From positions 1,665,001 to 1,729,000 of the forward strand of contig NC_010337.2 of the NCBI RefSeq assembly GCF_000019165.1: a stretch of 64,000 nt of DNA, in the 5' to 3' direction. The notes under the pieces were generated by a model, which saw only the letters and a list, made by a program, of their open reading frames with translations, was not told where the DNA came from and ran no database searches. The position numbers and the translations under genes were made by a program. Source of the stretch: Heliomicrobium modesticaldum Ice1. Lineage in GTDB: Bacteria; Bacillota; Desulfitobacteriia; Heliobacteriales; Heliobacteriaceae. Shown in pieces: positions 1 to 8,245 of the stretch; position 1 is the stretch's first letter; each line of letters starts with the position of its first letter.

Positions 1-526
1 AAAAGACGCACCAACAGGCGCATGGCTTGGCGGATCAGTTCGATGGTCGTGGGGGCACTGATGGGAGCTATGACATGGGTCGTGTCCGTTATCCAAGGTT
101 CTTTCCCTGTCAAAACGCCCAGGTAGTACATCAACCGGATAAAGCGATCGAGATAGACCTTATCAAGTTCCTTTTGGATGAGCCGTTGCCGGTGGACGCC
201 AAAATTGGCGTGATCAATGCCCGGTTCATCGAGGGCCATTCCTAACGCAAACTTGACCTCGATGTTCACACGTGTCTGTGCTTCCATCCCCCGGTCTGTT
301 TCGCCCAGCATTTTCCTGTAACATGCAGGCCATCGTCATCTGCCGGGCCGCATGACTGGGACGTCCGTTGTCAAGGCAATAGAGACCTGTAAAATCCTCC
401 GGTTGTATTAATAGGGGGCGCCAATTCACGAAACAGGCGAAAGACGGAATCGGCAGGCACAAGTTGGTCCCAGAGGGCTGCAAAGTCGTAAAAGCTAACT
501 TGGGGGTCCACATCGAATCGAAACAA
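1..526 (-). pseudogene. IS1182 transposase, 5' part, with two +1 frameshifts
   Basis: This is the N-terminal coding part of the same transposase as 4020-5642, running off the left edge. Two homopolymers are one base longer than in copy 2: five G instead of four at 414-418 and four T instead of three at 311-314. Each shifts the frame, so this copy cannot make the full transposase as written. The rest matches copy 2 almost perfectly. The changes could be real inactivation or homopolymer sequencing errors. Confidence 0.8.
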
Positions 527-665
527 GGTACATCGCCTCGCTATAAACAGTCTTTGTACCTATATCCTTCGACGCGAAGAGTCGAATTCCCTTTAAATTC
601 CACCAATTTCCATATAAAAACGTCTTGCTTTTTGCCCTCTCTTGAGGGGGTTTTTAGACAGACTC
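1..665 (-). mobile_element. IS1182-type element, copy 1 (truncated by window edge)
   Basis: This stretch is the reverse complement of the left 663 bp of the element at 3881-5793, matching closely apart from two extra bases. Its outer end lies at 665, where the terminal repeat GAGTCTGTCTAAAAACC reads inward. The rest of the element lies left of the window. It interrupts an IS1380-type transposase gene whose 3' part begins at 666. If the insertion duplicated six bases, as copy 2 did, TACATA (666-671) should recur at the element's unseen left flank. Confidence 0.9.
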
Positions 666-1286
666 TACATAATCAAACGCAACCTTCGCCAAGAAACTCC
701 CGAAATGTGGAGGGACATCGCCCTTAAAAATGGGCAGGCCCGAATTGTTCGGGAAGGAAAAGTGGAGTATATGGGCAGTGTAATGTGGAAGGTCGGCAAT
801 ATGGAACAACGTGAACGGGTGGTTTTCCATGTCGTGGAACGAACCATCTTGTCCAATGGGCAGCAATTGCTGCTTCCAGAGTTAGAAGTGGCCACGTACT
901 GGACGTCGTTACCCGTCTCGCCGGAAGAATTGATCCATTTGCAAAGAGATCACGGAACCAGCGAGCAATTCCATAGCGAGTTAAAAACGGACCTTGATTT
1001 GGAACGACTGCCTAGTGGAAAATTTAAGGTCAATGATCTGGTCTTTCATTTCGGTGCGCTTGCCTATAACCTGCTTCGCATCGTTGGTCAAATGAGCTTA
1101 CACCATCCGGATTCTCCCCTAAAGAGAAAGGCCCATACGCAGCGCCGCCGGATACGCACGGTACTTCAAAATGTGATCACCATTGCGTCTCGATTGGTGA
1201 GACATGCCAGACAAGTGAAGCTCCGGCTCGGGGCGCATAGTCCCTGGTACGCAACGTTTAAGGATCTCTATCTTGCTTTTTCGTAA
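666..1286 (+). pseudogene. IS1380-type transposase, C-terminal fragment
   Basis: About 206 codons stay open from the edge of IS1182 copy 1 to the TAA at 1284. The fragment carries the typical IS1380-family C-terminal block HSELKTDLDLERLPSGKF, with the conserved glutamate of the DDE catalytic core, followed by a basic tail rich in Arg. It has no start codon of its own because the N-terminal half is cut off by the IS1182 insertion at 665. This is therefore an older element inactivated by a younger one. Its exact right end was not identified. Confidence 0.85.
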
Positions 1287-1804
1287 ACGGCAAGAATTTC
1301 CTAAAAAATCAAATTCATTCGATGGGATAGACCTTTGGATGTAAAATGTGTCAAAGGTTAGCTTTGCTATACGCTTTTATGGATCTCGTTTCTTGACGGC
1401 ACCACCTTCTTTGATAAGGCGACGTGTTCAAATTGCTATCTAAGGAAATTGGATTAAATTCTTGTAATACGAATTACTTTTTGTGGAAAATCATTGGGGT
1501 ACTGCCAAGTCGACTCACGGATTCAGGATTCCCTTTGTCTGGACCATGCTGATACCCATATTCGTCCTATTTACAGGTATTTCATTCTATATTGTGATGG
1601 CCAGGGATGTAGCATAATCATAGGTGACCTCCATTGTTTTGTACTCATCAAGTCCCGCAGAAGGTCCTATAAGGGCCACAAGATGGCGCAGGCGGTGCGG
1701 CGTCTGGGGTGTGCACGTATCGGAGTCGTCTGCTGCAAGCAGCCCATGCCGGCCCTGAAAAGGCATGGGCGAAAAAGCCTAACCCTTTCTTAACCGAGCT
1801 GTTA
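1287..1804. other. Intergenic, no gene recognised
   Basis: About 520 bp of lower-GC sequence between the IS1380 fragment and the cassette promoter. It presumably contains the IS1380 right end. A short frame ending in TAA at about 1615 reads as a hydrophobic segment (IPFVWTMLIPIFVLFTGI) and could be the tail of a lost membrane protein, but it has no convincing start. A hairpin-like GCCCATGCC...GGCATGGGC lies near 1742-1770. Confidence 0.4.
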
Positions 1805-1837
1805 TTGACTTTCCTCTGCCGCTTGGTCGAATATAGA
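1781..1837 (+). promoter_or_regulatory. Duplicated promoter region, copy 1
   Basis: AACCCTTTCTTAAC is followed by TTGACT (1805-1810) and TATAGA (1832-1837) just upstream of a GGAGGGG ribosome site. The same string of elements recurs at about 6136-6191 before the thioredoxin-like gene, so it belongs to the duplicated cassette. The distance between the two hexamers (21 bp) is long for sigma-A, so the real -10 may be shifted. Confidence 0.5.
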
Positions 1838-1866
1838 ATCAAATGTTTGGCGGAGGGGAAAAAGAT

Positions 1867-2787
1867 ATGCAGCAAAATAAACGCTTTGGTGGGAAGCAAG
1901 TGAACATCGCTGTCATCGCCGATATCCACGCAAACGCCGAAGCCCTCAACGCTGTCCTGCGGGATATCGAGTCCCAGCATCCGGACTTGGTGCTATGCGC
2001 CGGAGACCTCGTCGGCTACGGACCCCGGCCCAACGAGGTGGTTGAGAAGATCATCGACGCAAAAATCCCCGCAGTGATGGGGAACTACGATGACGCCGTG
2101 GCGAACTTTCGTCTGATCTGCGGATGCGACTACACGTCGGAAACGGCGCAAGCTGTCGGTGAATTCTCCATCCGCTTCACCAGGGAAACCCTAGAGGAGA
2201 AAAACAAGGCTCATCTGCGCAGTCTGCCCTATCACTTGTTTTACCGCATTGATAAACTGCCGCAACTGCCGGCGCTCGTTCCTTTGCTGCCCGAATCGCT
2301 CCCAGGCCTTTATCCGATGTATGATCCTGCCTTTGATACCATGGAAGACAAGGCCCCTCAAATCCGATCCTACCACGAGGCGATAGAGCGGTATGCGAAC
2401 CCGCCGAAGCCGGCGCCCGGCGAGTGGCTCATCCATGTCTTTCATGGCTCGCCCCGCCGCCTCAACGAATACCTGCGCATGAACACGCCCATTGAAGAAC
2501 TGCGCGCTTTGGTCAAACTCACTCCGGCCAATGTGATGATCTGCGGCCATTCCCATCAGACCTTCCACAAACTTATCGACGGGGTTCATATCATCAACGT
2601 GGGAAGCGTCGGCAAGCCGAAACAGGGGAATCCCAACGCAACCTATGCGTTGATTCAACTCGGCGATGCCGTCGCCGTCACTTTCCGGGAAGTGGCCTAT
2701 GATGTTGACACCGTCGTCAGCGAGATGAAAGGCCACGGTCACCCGCAGGCGCTGATCGACATCATTCGAACGGGGATCGATCGTTGA
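1867..2787 (+). CDS. Calcineurin-like metallophosphoesterase (YfcE/MJ0936-type)
   Basis: Predicted 306-residue cytosolic metal-dependent phosphodiesterase or phosphatase. The family metal ligands are visible in order: DIH near the N-terminus, GDLVGYG, GNYDD, and a C-terminal CGHSHQ followed by NVGSVGKP. The ATG at 1867 has GGAGGGG (1852-1858) eight bases upstream. A GTG at 1900 gives the canonical family start MNIAVIADIH and was probably the ancestral start, overlapping the stop of a thioredoxin-like gene now deleted. The present leader of 11 extra residues arises from that deletion. The substrate is unknown. A decayed second copy lies at 6470-6690. Confidence 0.85.
   Translation: MQQNKRFGGKQVNIAVIADIHANAEALNAVLRDIESQHPDLVLCAGDLVGYGPRPNEVVEKIIDAKIPAVMGNYDDAVANFRLICGCDYTSETAQAVGEFSIRFTRETLEEKNKAHLRSLPYHLFYRIDKLPQLPALVPLLPESLPGLYPMYDPAFDTMEDKAPQIRSYHEAIERYANPPKPAPGEWLIHVFHGSPRRLNEYLRMNTPIEELRALVKLTPANVMICGHSHQTFHKLIDGVHIINVGSVGKPKQGNPNATYALIQLGDAVAVTFREVAYDVDTVVSEMKGHGHPQALIDIIRTGIDR
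1868..1903 (+). pseudogene. Remnant of thioredoxin-like gene (last codons only)
   Basis: Read in the frame ending with TGA at 1901-1903, this encodes SKINALVGSK, matching the C-terminus EKINALVGGK of the intact thioredoxin-like protein at 6218-6469. The rest of that gene has been deleted between its ribosome site and this point. The remnant overlaps, in another frame, the first codons of the metallophosphoesterase. Confidence 0.7.
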
Positions 2788-2823
2788 GGCCATAGGAAAT
2801 CGATAACTTAGGCTCGACTGAAC

Positions 2824-2960
2824 CATGGTGTCGAGTCAGGCGCCTTGGCTGTCATTGCGGGGATAAGCTTGTCCACCTTGGGAGCCGGCTGAGGCATGGT
2901 GTCGAGTCGGGCGCTTTGGCCGTCATTGCGGGCTAAAGCTTATCCGACCAGGTCGGGAGC
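2824..2960. repeat. Tandem duplication of the EAL gene 3' end
   Basis: Two diverged units of about 65 bp, offset by 71 bp, begin at 2824 and 2895 (both CATGGTGTCGAGTC) and continue through TCATTGCGGG to GGGAGC. The second unit contains the last codons and stop of the EAL gene on the minus strand; the first is an extra copy just downstream of that stop. Confidence 0.75.
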
Positions 2961-3880
2961 GGCGGCGGACAAGCCGGCTTAGCGAAAAGATAGCCCTGCA
3001 CGTAGTCAGCGCCGTGCTTTTTCAACCAACGCCATTCTTCCGGGCGCTCGACCCCCTCGGCGATCGTTTTGATCTGCAACCGCCGGGCCAGCTCCAGCAG
3101 TTTCATCGTAATCTCGCCTTTGTAGGCGTCTTTGTCCACATTCCGCACCAGTTCCATGTCCAGCTTAACAAAGTCAGGCCGCAGATGGGTCAACAAGTTT
3201 AAGGATGAATAACCGGCTCCCAGATCATCCAGGGCGACCTGGAATCCGGCATTGCGGTAATGGTCCAGGATTGTTCTCAGGTGTTGCGCATCGCTGATCT
3301 GTTCGCTCTCGACAACTTCGAAAACGACCTGCTCCGGTTGAATCTTGGCTTCACGAACTGCCTCGATGGTCGTCCGCAGGCAGGTCGCCGGATCGTACAC
3401 AGAAGAAGGGTTAAAATTGATGAATAAGGTCGATTGAATGGAATGCCGCGTGGCCTCTTCGATGGCGGTGATCCGGGCAATGCGGTCCAGTTGAAACAAC
3501 AGATCGGCATCGCGGGCGACCTCGAATATCCGCCCCGGTGACAGGATCCCGCCGTTTCGATCCTTGCCGCGAAGCAAGCACTCATAGGCGAAAAGGCGTT
3601 CCGGCTCATCACACTGAACGATGGGTTGAAAATAGGTGACGATTCGGTTTTCCTTCAAAATCTCGACCAGCCAATCCCCCTGAATCCGGCTCACCAACCG
3701 ATACAGTGGCTGTACCTGCAACAAATCCTGTATCGTCGGGTTTTGTCCCGGCGGAAGAAGGAGCGACCGTGAATCGACCATCTCGGCGCGACTCAGCACC
3801 GTCGGCAACAGGGTGCCCAGTTGGGTGAGTACGCCCGGAGCCAGATGAATCGCCACAATCTCGGTGGAAAAAAGCGAGTA
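2933..3880 (-). pseudogene. EAL-domain c-di-GMP phosphodiesterase, C-terminal part (IS-interrupted)
   Basis: This 3' part encodes about 313 residues with the EAL signature FAYECLLRG, metal and catalytic stretches (INFNPSS, FEVVESE, LDDLGAGYS, FVKLDMELV), KTIAEGVE and QGYLFAKP, so the domain looks catalytically complete. The usual role is hydrolysis of cyclic di-GMP to pGpG. The 5' end is separated from it by the IS1182 element. Deleting 3881-5793 plus one CGAGTA repeat joins it in frame to the start at 5928. The fragment has no good start of its own, so it is probably not translated. Confidence 0.9.
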
Positions 3881-4019
3881 GAGTCTGTCTAAAAACCCCC
3901 TCAAGAGAGGGCAAAAAGCAAGACGTTTTTATATGGAAATTGGTGGAATTTAAAGGGAATTCGACTCTTCGCGTCGAAGGATATAGGTACAAAGACTGTT
4001 TATAGCGAGGCGATGTACC

Positions 4020-5642
4020 TTGTTTCGATTCGATGTGGACCCCCAAGTTAGCTTTTACGACTTTGCAGCCCTCTGGGACCAACTTGTGCCTGCCGATTCC
4101 GTCTTTCGCCTGTTTCGTGAATTGGCGCCCCTATTAATACAACCGGAGGATTTTACAGGTCTCTATTGCCTTGACAACGGACGTCCCAGTCATGCGGCCC
4201 GGCAGATGACGATGGCCTGCATGTTACAGGAAATGCTGGGCGAAACAGACCGGGGGATGGAAGCACAGACACGTGTGAACATCGAGGTCAAGTTTGCGTT
4301 AGGAATGGCCCTCGATGAACCGGGCATTGATCACGCCAATTTTGGCGTCCACCGGCAACGGCTCATCCAAAAGGAACTTGATAAGGTCTATCTCGATCGC
4401 TTTATCCGGTTGATGTACTACCTGGGCGTTTTGACAGGGAAAGAACCTTGGATAACGGACACGACCCATGTCATAGCTCCCATCAGTGCCCCCACGACCA
4501 TCGAACTGATCCGCCAAGCCATGCGCCTGTTGGTGCGTCTTTTGGCGAAGCAATACAGTGTTCCATGGCATGCAATCCCCCATGCCCCTCGGGCGGTACG
4601 TTACCTGGAAACAGTGACGGAAGTGAAAGAGCATAACCTGGACGATAAGGCCAAAATGGAACGGCTTGTTGAAGTGGTCAGCGAGGCTGACGAACTGCTG
4701 GCCTACGTGGAGTCATCGGAGGCTTCGTGGAAGAAGAAGCCCGATGTCATTCATTACGCCCTTTTGCTTTGCCGTATCCTCCGTGAACGAATCATTCGGA
4801 AAGATGATGGAACTCTTGAGATAGCCCCCGGCGGTTCTGTCAAAGATATGATAGTTTCGGCTGTAGACAGCGAAGCCCGTTTCGGTTGTAAGGGCAAGAC
4901 GAAATGGCGCGGGTATAAGATGGCCATCGTCGAAGTCGGAAATTCCGGATTTATCGCCGCCGCCGAGGCCATGAAAGCCAACGACTATGACGGCTCCAGT
5001 CTGGTGCCGTTAGCGGATCAGCTTCCCACCGATTGTGTAGAAAACCCGACGATCATTGGAGATACCCACTATGGTGCGGGCGATGACCGTGTCACCCTCA
5101 AGGAAAAAGGCATTGACGTAGTGGCGCCACTTTCACCAAAGACAAAATGTGATATCCTCGCGGGCGAGGGATTTCAAGTTTCCGAAGACCAAACACAACT
5201 GATCTGCCCGAGAGGAAAAGTCATCACCACCTATTCGGAAGTGGCAGATGGGAAGAACTTCGTGCTTCGCGCCAAGGACCATGATTGCAAGCACTGCCCT
5301 CGTTACACGACCTGTTTTAAAGAAAAGAAACATCGGCGCACGATTTTTATTCACAACGCCTATGGTGTCATGCTCGAGGCGGCAAAGCACTCCCAAACGA
5401 AAATCTATAAGGAACAGATGCGTCTTCGCAGCCGCATCGAAGCCAAGCAAAATGAACTGGTCAACCGTTACGGACTGCGCCGGGTTCGCCGTATCGGAAA
5501 ACGAAATCTGGCTTATGCCGCCCGGCTCAGCGCGTTAGCGGCGAACTTTCAAAAACTCAACCGTCTACGAAATGATAAGAATGCAACCATGGTGTTGGAG
5601 GTGAGTGCCTTACGCGGTGTTGCTTTCAAAAAAGCCGCATAA
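4020..5642 (+). CDS. IS1182-family DDE transposase
   Basis: A 540-residue transposase of typical IS1182 length. It has an N-terminal DUF772/InsH-like region (residues about 45-130, including LDNGRPSHAARQM), a WITDTTHV motif for the first catalytic aspartate, GDTHYGAGD for the second, and a Cys-rich stretch (CKHCPRYTTC) before the C-terminal Arg-rich helix with YGLRRVRRIGKRN. The TTG start at 4020 is preceded by GAGGCG at a good distance; the ATG at 4012 is out of frame. This copy appears intact and could mobilise both copies. Confidence 0.93.
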   Translation: MFRFDVDPQVSFYDFAALWDQLVPADSVFRLFRELAPLLIQPEDFTGLYCLDNGRPSHAARQMTMACMLQEMLGETDRGMEAQTRVNIEVKFALGMALDEPGIDHANFGVHRQRLIQKELDKVYLDRFIRLMYYLGVLTGKEPWITDTTHVIAPISAPTTIELIRQAMRLLVRLLAKQYSVPWHAIPHAPRAVRYLETVTEVKEHNLDDKAKMERLVEVVSEADELLAYVESSEASWKKKPDVIHYALLLCRILRERIIRKDDGTLEIAPGGSVKDMIVSAVDSEARFGCKGKTKWRGYKMAIVEVGNSGFIAAAEAMKANDYDGSSLVPLADQLPTDCVENPTIIGDTHYGAGDDRVTLKEKGIDVVAPLSPKTKCDILAGEGFQVSEDQTQLICPRGKVITTYSEVADGKNFVLRAKDHDCKHCPRYTTCFKEKKHRRTIFIHNAYGVMLEAAKHSQTKIYKEQMRLRSRIEAKQNELVNRYGLRRVRRIGKRNLAYAARLSALAANFQKLNRLRNDKNATMVLEVSALRGVAFKKAA

Positions 5643-5661
5643 GGTGCAAGGGGGAGATCTG

Positions 5662-5692
5662 CCCTTTTTGAGGAAAATCCTCAAAAAGGGCC
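5662..5692 (+). terminator. Hairpin after IS1182 transposase
   Basis: A perfect inverted repeat GCCCTTTTTGAGGA/TCCTCAAAAAGGGC around a 3-base loop lies 20 bp after the transposase stop, inside the element. It probably ends transposase transcription, although there is no T-run after it. Confidence 0.6.
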
Positions 5693-5793
5693 GGTGAGAC
5701 CGATAAAAAGACTCTAGTTTTTTGCTGTTTGTATTAAAAAATCATGCTTTTGCAAGGGCTGGCTAGGGAATTTGCTTATTTTCTAGACGGCCT

Positions 5794-5928
5794 CGAGTAA
5801 GCAATCCCAATCTGTTCAATTGCCTGGCAAAGGTGATTGAATGTTAAAGCAACCGGTGGAGCGATATAGAGAACCCCTTGATCGGCCAAAGGAGCAGGCA
5901 GCTGTTCACAACGTTTGCATAGACTCAT
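5794..5928 (-). pseudogene. EAL-domain gene, N-terminal part
   Basis: From the ATG at 5928 this encodes 45 residues beginning MSLCKRCEQLPAP and ending ...IGIAYS, just where the IS1182 element begins. An AGGGGGG ribosome site lies upstream. The CxxC-containing leader followed by a short helical region is the kind of N-terminus found before EAL domains in some Firmicutes. Reading on past the insertion gives a stop within the element. Joined to 2933-3880 it completes a protein of about 358 residues. Confidence 0.85.
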
Positions 5929-6135
5929 GATAAAATAAAACCCCCCTCGGAGTAATGGTCGCTGCTAAGTAGCTTCGACAGAGGCCCGCTGTACCCTTTT
6001 TAAGATTCTCCTTTTAATCGTGGGGGACGACAAAACATTTACCTGTATGATTCAGCAACGACGATACCCCTTGACGAAGGTGTTCGTAAGGTGAGCCGAA
6101 ACCAGGAAGTGGAGGCGCAAAGCGCAAGGAATCGT

Positions 6136-6191
6136 AACCCTTTCTTAACTTTCCCTTTGTTGACTTCCTCTTCCCTTTGTTCGACTATAGA
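6136..6191 (+). promoter_or_regulatory. Duplicated promoter region, copy 2
   Basis: AACCCTTTCTTAAC, TTGACT (6160-6165) and TATAGA (6186-6191) repeat the arrangement at 1781-1837. It drives the thioredoxin-like gene at 6218, whose GGGGGAGGAAA ribosome site follows directly. Confidence 0.5.
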
Positions 6192-6217
6192 AGCAAACAG
6201 GCGGGGGAGGAAATGAG

Positions 6218-6469
6218 ATGCTAAACGTGAAGATCTTCGGGCGGAAGTGCAAAAACTGTATAGAGATGGCAGCGCTCGTTGAGCGGGTTCTGCCGACAAT
6301 GGGTGTCGCCTATTCGTTGGAGCAGGTCTATGATTTCAAGGAAGTCATGAAGCATGGCTTTATCACGATTCCGGTCTTGATGATCAATGATGAAGTAGTC
6401 GCGGTAGGACAGGTTCCCAGCGAGGAAGCCTTCATCGAAAAAATCAACGCTCTGGTGGGAGGCAAATAA
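6218..6469 (+). CDS. Thioredoxin-fold redox protein (thioredoxin_3 type)
   Basis: An 83-residue small thioredoxin-like protein with the active-site motif CKNC (residues about 11-14) after the first strand VKIFGRK, and the cis-proline loop ITIPVLMIND. This family of small redox-active disulfide proteins commonly accompanies metal or arsenic-related genes; the partner here is unknown. The ATG is preceded by GGGGGAGG. The gene was originally followed by a metallophosphoesterase starting at its stop codon, of which only debris remains (6470-6690). The first cassette copy has lost this gene and kept the phosphoesterase. Confidence 0.85.
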   Translation: MLNVKIFGRKCKNCIEMAALVERVLPTMGVAYSLEQVYDFKEVMKHGFITIPVLMINDEVVAVGQVPSEEAFIEKINALVGGK

Positions 6470-6690
6470 AAATCGCTGTCATCATCGACATCGACAGCAA
6501 CAACGAAGCGTAACGCCGCCTGCTGCGATGGAGCGACCGGCCCCGGCGCTCTGCGCCAAAGACCTCGTCGGGACAGCCGAAGGCGGTGGTACCGTATCTT
6601 CGCTGGCTCAATGAAAGGCAGCAGCCATCGGCGAGGGCGGATCGATATCATTCAAACGTGGACCGAACGTTGAGGTCACAGGAAATCGAT
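6470..6690 (+). pseudogene. Metallophosphoesterase remnant (internally deleted, stops)
   Basis: The first half (6472-6590) aligns with the start of the gene at 1867-2787: KIAVIIDIDSNNEA then a stop, and later CTCTGCGCCAAAGACCTCGT versus the intact gene's equivalent. The second half (6625-6690) aligns with its 3' end, including GATCGATATCATTC and the trailing GGAAATCGATAAC. About 690 bp in the middle are missing. It cannot encode an enzyme. Confidence 0.85.
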
Positions 6691-6696
6691 AACCAA

Positions 6697-6746
6697 GAAA
6701 AAAGGAGGAGAACAGGCTGTTCAGCCTGTACCCTCCTTTTTTTTTT
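6697..6746. terminator. Bidirectional Rho-independent terminator
   Basis: AAAAAAGGAGG pairs with CCTCCTTTTTTTTTT, with an inner stem ACAGGCTG/CAGCCTGT. It sits between the decayed cassette (plus strand) and the transporter gene (minus strand), with A and T runs on both sides, so it can serve both. Confidence 0.85.
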
Positions 6747-6794
6747 ATGCATCTATACGAATGCCCTCAGCCTGACAGCCCCCAGTCAGAAGCC

Positions 6795-8072
6795 TTAAAA
6801 ATAACGGACGAGGACGTAGACATGGGCCATGGCGACGGAGAGGAGCATGAAGGGAAAACCGACGAGAAAGAACTTCCTGAAGGAGATGGGAACGCCGGCT
6901 TTCTCGGCGATGCCGGCAACGATGATGTTGGCCGAAGCGCCCACCAGCGTCCCGTTGCCGCCCAGGCAGGCGCCCAGGGCCAGAGACCACCAGACCGGTT
7001 CCAATTCCATGCCCGAGAGGGCGCCCATCTCATGGATCATGGGGATCATGGTGGCGACAAAGGGGATGTTGTCTATAAACCCGGAGGCGATGGCAGAGAG
7101 CCACATGATCAGCAGCGCTGCCGTCTGTGTGTTGCCTTGAGTGATGTCCAGCGCCCACTGGGCCAGCGCGGCGATGACGCCCGTCGCTTTTAAACCGCCG
7201 ACCAGGACGAAGAGCCCCACGAAGAAGAAGATGGTCGGCCATTCGACAAGAAGCAGGATCTCCTCCGGCTCTTCCCGACTGACGATCATCAGGAGCATGG
7301 CGCCGGTCAGGGCGATGGTGGCCGATTCCAGGTGCAGGAGGCTGTGAAGGCCAAAGCCGATGATCGTCAGGGTGAGGACGGCAAGCGATTTTTTCAGAAG
7401 CGCCCAGTCCTTGATCTTTTCGGCTGGATCCATGGCCAGAATCGCATCGCGGTTTTCGATCGCCGAGGAGAACTCCTTGCGGTACACCACCAGCAGCAGG
7501 GACGTCGTCGCCAACAGGATCAGTACCGCGATCGGCGCCATGTGGATGATAAAGTCCATGAAGCCGAGGCCGGTCGAACTGCCGATCATGATGTTGGGCG
7601 GATCGCCGATCAGGGTGGCCGTGCCCCCGATGTTGGAGGCCAGGATCTCTGCGATCAGGTAGGGCAGGGGGTTGACCTTCAGCGTGTCGGCCAGGATGAT
7701 GCTGACAGGCGCGATCAGGAGAACAGCGGTGACGTTGTCGAGAAAGGCCGACATGAAGGCCGTGATCAGCGACAACAGGCCGAGCAGGCGGAGGGGGTTG
7801 CCGTTCGTCACCTTGGCAGACCAGATGGCCAGGGCCTCAAAGACGCCGCTGCGGCGGGTGATGGCGACAAGGATCATCATGCCGATCAGCAGGCCGAGGG
7901 TGTTGAAATCGATGTCGTCCTTGATGGCAATCTCCTGATTGAGAAAGCCGAGCAGGATCATGGTCAGGCCGCCCAGCATGGCCGTCACCGCCCGAGGGAT
8001 CTTCTCCCAGATGATCAACCCATAGGCGATGACGAAGACGATGATGGAAACGATAAAGGCCATGTCTTTCAT
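6795..8072 (-). CDS. ArsB/NhaD-type ion transporter (SLC13-like permease)
   Basis: A 425-residue polytopic membrane protein of the ion transporter superfamily. It has about 11 hydrophobic helices in two similar halves, each containing a conserved polar loop: SAFLDNVTAVLLI in the first half and SGFIDNIPFVATMIP in the second, together with ASNIGGTATLIGDPPN and the corresponding GGNGTLVGASAN. Those motifs define the ArsB/NhaD/YbiR group. Substrate (Na+/H+, arsenite or dicarboxylate) cannot be chosen from sequence. The ATG at 8072 follows AGGAGGTTGAAC. The gene ends in a bidirectional terminator at 6697-6746. Confidence 0.85.
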   Translation of the reverse strand: MKDMAFIVSIIVFVIAYGLIIWEKIPRAVTAMLGGLTMILLGFLNQEIAIKDDIDFNTLGLLIGMMILVAITRRSGVFEALAIWSAKVTNGNPLRLLGLLSLITAFMSAFLDNVTAVLLIAPVSIILADTLKVNPLPYLIAEILASNIGGTATLIGDPPNIMIGSSTGLGFMDFIIHMAPIAVLILLATTSLLLVVYRKEFSSAIENRDAILAMDPAEKIKDWALLKKSLAVLTLTIIGFGLHSLLHLESATIALTGAMLLMIVSREEPEEILLLVEWPTIFFFVGLFVLVGGLKATGVIAALAQWALDITQGNTQTAALLIMWLSAIASGFIDNIPFVATMIPMIHEMGALSGMELEPVWWSLALGACLGGNGTLVGASANIIVAGIAEKAGVPISFRKFFLVGFPFMLLSVAMAHVYVLVRYF

Positions 8073-8141
8073 AGTTCAACCTCCTAAGCAAATAGTTTCC
8101 GTACAGACGAAAAGAAAAAATGATAAAAAACAAAAGAGCGT

Positions 8142-8182
8142 AAAAAAACAGAGGAACCCCTTGGTGACAGGCTCCTCCTCAG
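8142..8182 (-). terminator. Terminator after the YitT-family gene
   Basis: On the minus strand GAGGAGCCTG...GGTTCCTC is followed by TGTTTTTTT. It lies between the upstream YitT-type gene and the transporter gene and separates their transcription. Confidence 0.65.
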
Positions 8183-8245
8183 ATTTTCCTATGCGCTTTT
8201 GAACATGAATGGCGCGATTATTGTATAACGGCAGATGTTTTCCCG

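Larger units (their letters stand above)
3881..5793 (+). mobile_element. IS1182-type insertion sequence, copy 2 (complete, 1913 bp)
   Basis: The ends carry imperfect inverted repeats: AGTCTGTCTAAAAA at the left and AGGCCGTCTAGAAAA read inward from the right. A 6-bp direct repeat CGAGTA flanks it at 3875-3880 and 5794-5799. It holds one transposase gene followed by a strong hairpin. Removing the element and one repeat restores the frame of the interrupted EAL gene, which independently supports these boundaries. Confidence 0.9.

Noticed and set aside
1494-1615. A single-helix membrane peptide gene
   Set aside because: The hydrophobic stretch is suggestive, but no start with a ribosome site and stops just upstream.
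5716-5716. IS1182 right end at GACTCTA (5710-5716)
   Set aside because: It mirrors TAGAGTC at the left end, but gives no target duplication and leaves stop codons in the EAL gene; the end at 5793 gives a 6-bp duplication, better inverted repeats and restores the frame.
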